A program made the position numbers and the translations under genes. This document shows, piece by piece, positions 62,659-64,000 of a DNA stretch of 64,000 bases. Position 1 is the stretch's first letter, and every line of letters begins with the position of its first letter. The stretch is taken from assembly GCA_022749755.1 (NCBI GenBank), contig CM040452.1, forward strand, positions 10,806,350 to 10,870,349. The letters are read 5' to 3'. The notes under the pieces are model-generated. The model was given only the letters and a program-made list of their open reading frames with translations, was not told the origin of the DNA and did no database searches. Source of the stretch: Azadirachta indica. Lineage: Eukaryota > Streptophyta > Magnoliopsida > Sapindales > Meliaceae.

Positions 62659-62665
62659 TTATATA
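62659..62665 (-). promoter_or_regulatory. Probable TATA box of the CASP gene
   Basis: On the minus strand the sequence reads CTTTATATAACATG, giving TATATAA about 103 bases upstream of the start codon. That spacing suits transcription starting about 30 bases downstream with a short 5' UTR. Confidence 0.6.
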
Positions 62666-64000
62666 AAGGGAAGAAGAGAAATGGGATTGGATAATGGAGT
62701 TAGTGTTCTTGGCAATTTTGTATTATGGGAATGTTACGTTATTGCATAGTTTGGCTACGGAGGAGTTGTTGAATGCCAACTTCCTCCACTTCGGAAAAAT
62801 TCAGGACAGAAATGCGTATATAGAGAAATTAATTTAATTGTTATTTTAAGTTAGTCAAAGATCATGGCTCAGTTTGTGCATTAAGTAAATCACAACTACT
62901 ACATTGATTTGAAGATTAATTGACTATGTTTTTAACTCAATAACGTATCAAATTATGCATATTTTATTTGGCCACTCTTCTTCCTTGAACATAGATGCAT
63001 ATATTGGAGCCAAGGATCAATAAGATATCATCAAATTTGTCGTATGAAACTCTTTTGATAAATATTAAAGTAACTATAGAAATTAAATAGTTAATATGAT
63101 CTATTCATTCAAATATATTATGAAGAGAGACAAAAAAAAATTTAAAAAAATAAAAAAGAAAACAGTTTAGCAAAGTTCCATGATTCCATAGAATGGGATA
63201 TCTGTGCTTGTGGCTTTTGGAAAAGGAAAATGGTATTAGCATTATTGTCGTGGAGGTTCGAGGCTGCATTCTCAACATTATATATATATATATATATATA
63301 TATATCGTGCACTGAAGAAGAAGGTCATCAATTAAAATGCACCAAGTAGTCAACAATAATTTTAATAACCCTAATTTTGCAGGAATATGGCTTGCATTGC
63401 TTGAAGTTTGATAATTCACGGTATTAGTGTTAGTTTATTATTTTAGCTAGAAGGATAGACTAGTCTTTCTCTTATTATATAAGGCTAAGCCATTCCATTT
63501 TCTTGTATTTATGTTAGGTTTTTTAAAGATTTTCTATTACAATTTCAGCCTCGTCTTTGTAATTATTATGTAGAATCATAGCAATGACCAAGATAGGACA
63601 ATTTATTTGAAAATATCATGATTTGGTTCTTCAATATTTAGTATTTCTTTCTTTTCTGATTCGTTTGGTATTTTCTTCTTTTTTTTGTTAGTTTATATTG
63701 TTCAAGTTTGCAATCTACAGTGAGATATTGGTTCCTACAATGTATTAAAGTAAGATTGGGCACAAAAAAACTATTCGCATTAGATTTATCTAATGACGAA
63801 TTTCTTGAAAAGGAAAAAAATGTGAGAGATTGGTGAGTATTTTACTCACGAATTAATTATTTTTGAGCTTAAATATTTATAAAAAGAAAATATTAGACTC
63901 AAGAGTTACTTGATGAATTTGTATCTTTCTGTGTAGGGGAGCAAAAAAAGTTGAATTGAGCGGAATTTGGTGTGAATTAGGCTAAAAGAGCAGAAAACAT
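62666..64000. other. CASP upstream region and gene-free end of window
   Basis: No coding region is recognised. An (AT)n microsatellite of about 13 units lies at 63279-63305. The minus-strand frame at 63105-63419 reads through it (YIYIYIYI) and is spurious. Confidence 0.5.

Overview
The window looks like nuclear DNA of a eudicot plant, probably a woody species. Genes are split by many AT-rich GT..AG introns, the proteins are land-plant families (a Casparian-strip CASP, plant nicalin, plant DCP1, an organelle-type RRM protein), and the intergenic DNA is full of decayed Copia, hAT and inverted-repeat elements. The species cannot be named from sequence alone. No rRNA, tRNA, CRISPR array or prokaryote-like operon was seen.

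Layout. 1-12.7 kb is a transposon graveyard. It holds two diverged LTR-like repeats (1-1275 and 6760-8140), a stop-riddled Copia gag-pol (2941-6660), a second Copia gag fragment (8561-9480) and a decayed hAT transposase on the minus strand (about 9484-12640). 12.8-16.2 kb has no confident gene, only possible exon relics. 16292-20865 (+) is a nine-exon gene for a predicted plastid membrane protein related to the ATP-synthase assembly factor CGL160. 22147-29156 (+) is a fifteen-exon nicalin gene. 30594-32605 (-) is a four-exon small RRM protein gene, convergent with nicalin. 32.7-40.2 kb is a very AT-rich block of nested long-inverted-repeat elements. 40579-48176 (-) is an eight-exon mRNA-decapping gene DCP1. 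48.6-52.6 kb is a second block of inverted-repeat elements with a nested hAT-like insertion. 53905-59567 (-) is an eight-exon OTU deubiquitinase gene (OTU6/OTLD1 type) with a non-coding 5' exon and an apparent one-base frameshift in exon 1. 61761-62556 (-) is a three-exon CASP gene. The last 1.4 kb holds the CASP promoter side and an AT microsatellite.

All exon junctions given were derived by hand from GT..AG sites, reading phase and continuity of the protein family. Coding lengths are 981 nt (CGL160-like), 1740 nt (nicalin), 396 nt (RRM), 1098 nt (DCP1), 1604 nt (OTU, one base short of a whole number of codons) and 630 nt (CASP). The genes are unrelated housekeeping or developmental genes and form no pathway or cluster. 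I found no convincing undescribed system. The most useful leads are the OTU frameshift, the CGL160-like paralogue, and a recurring family of long-inverted-repeat elements with nested insertions.
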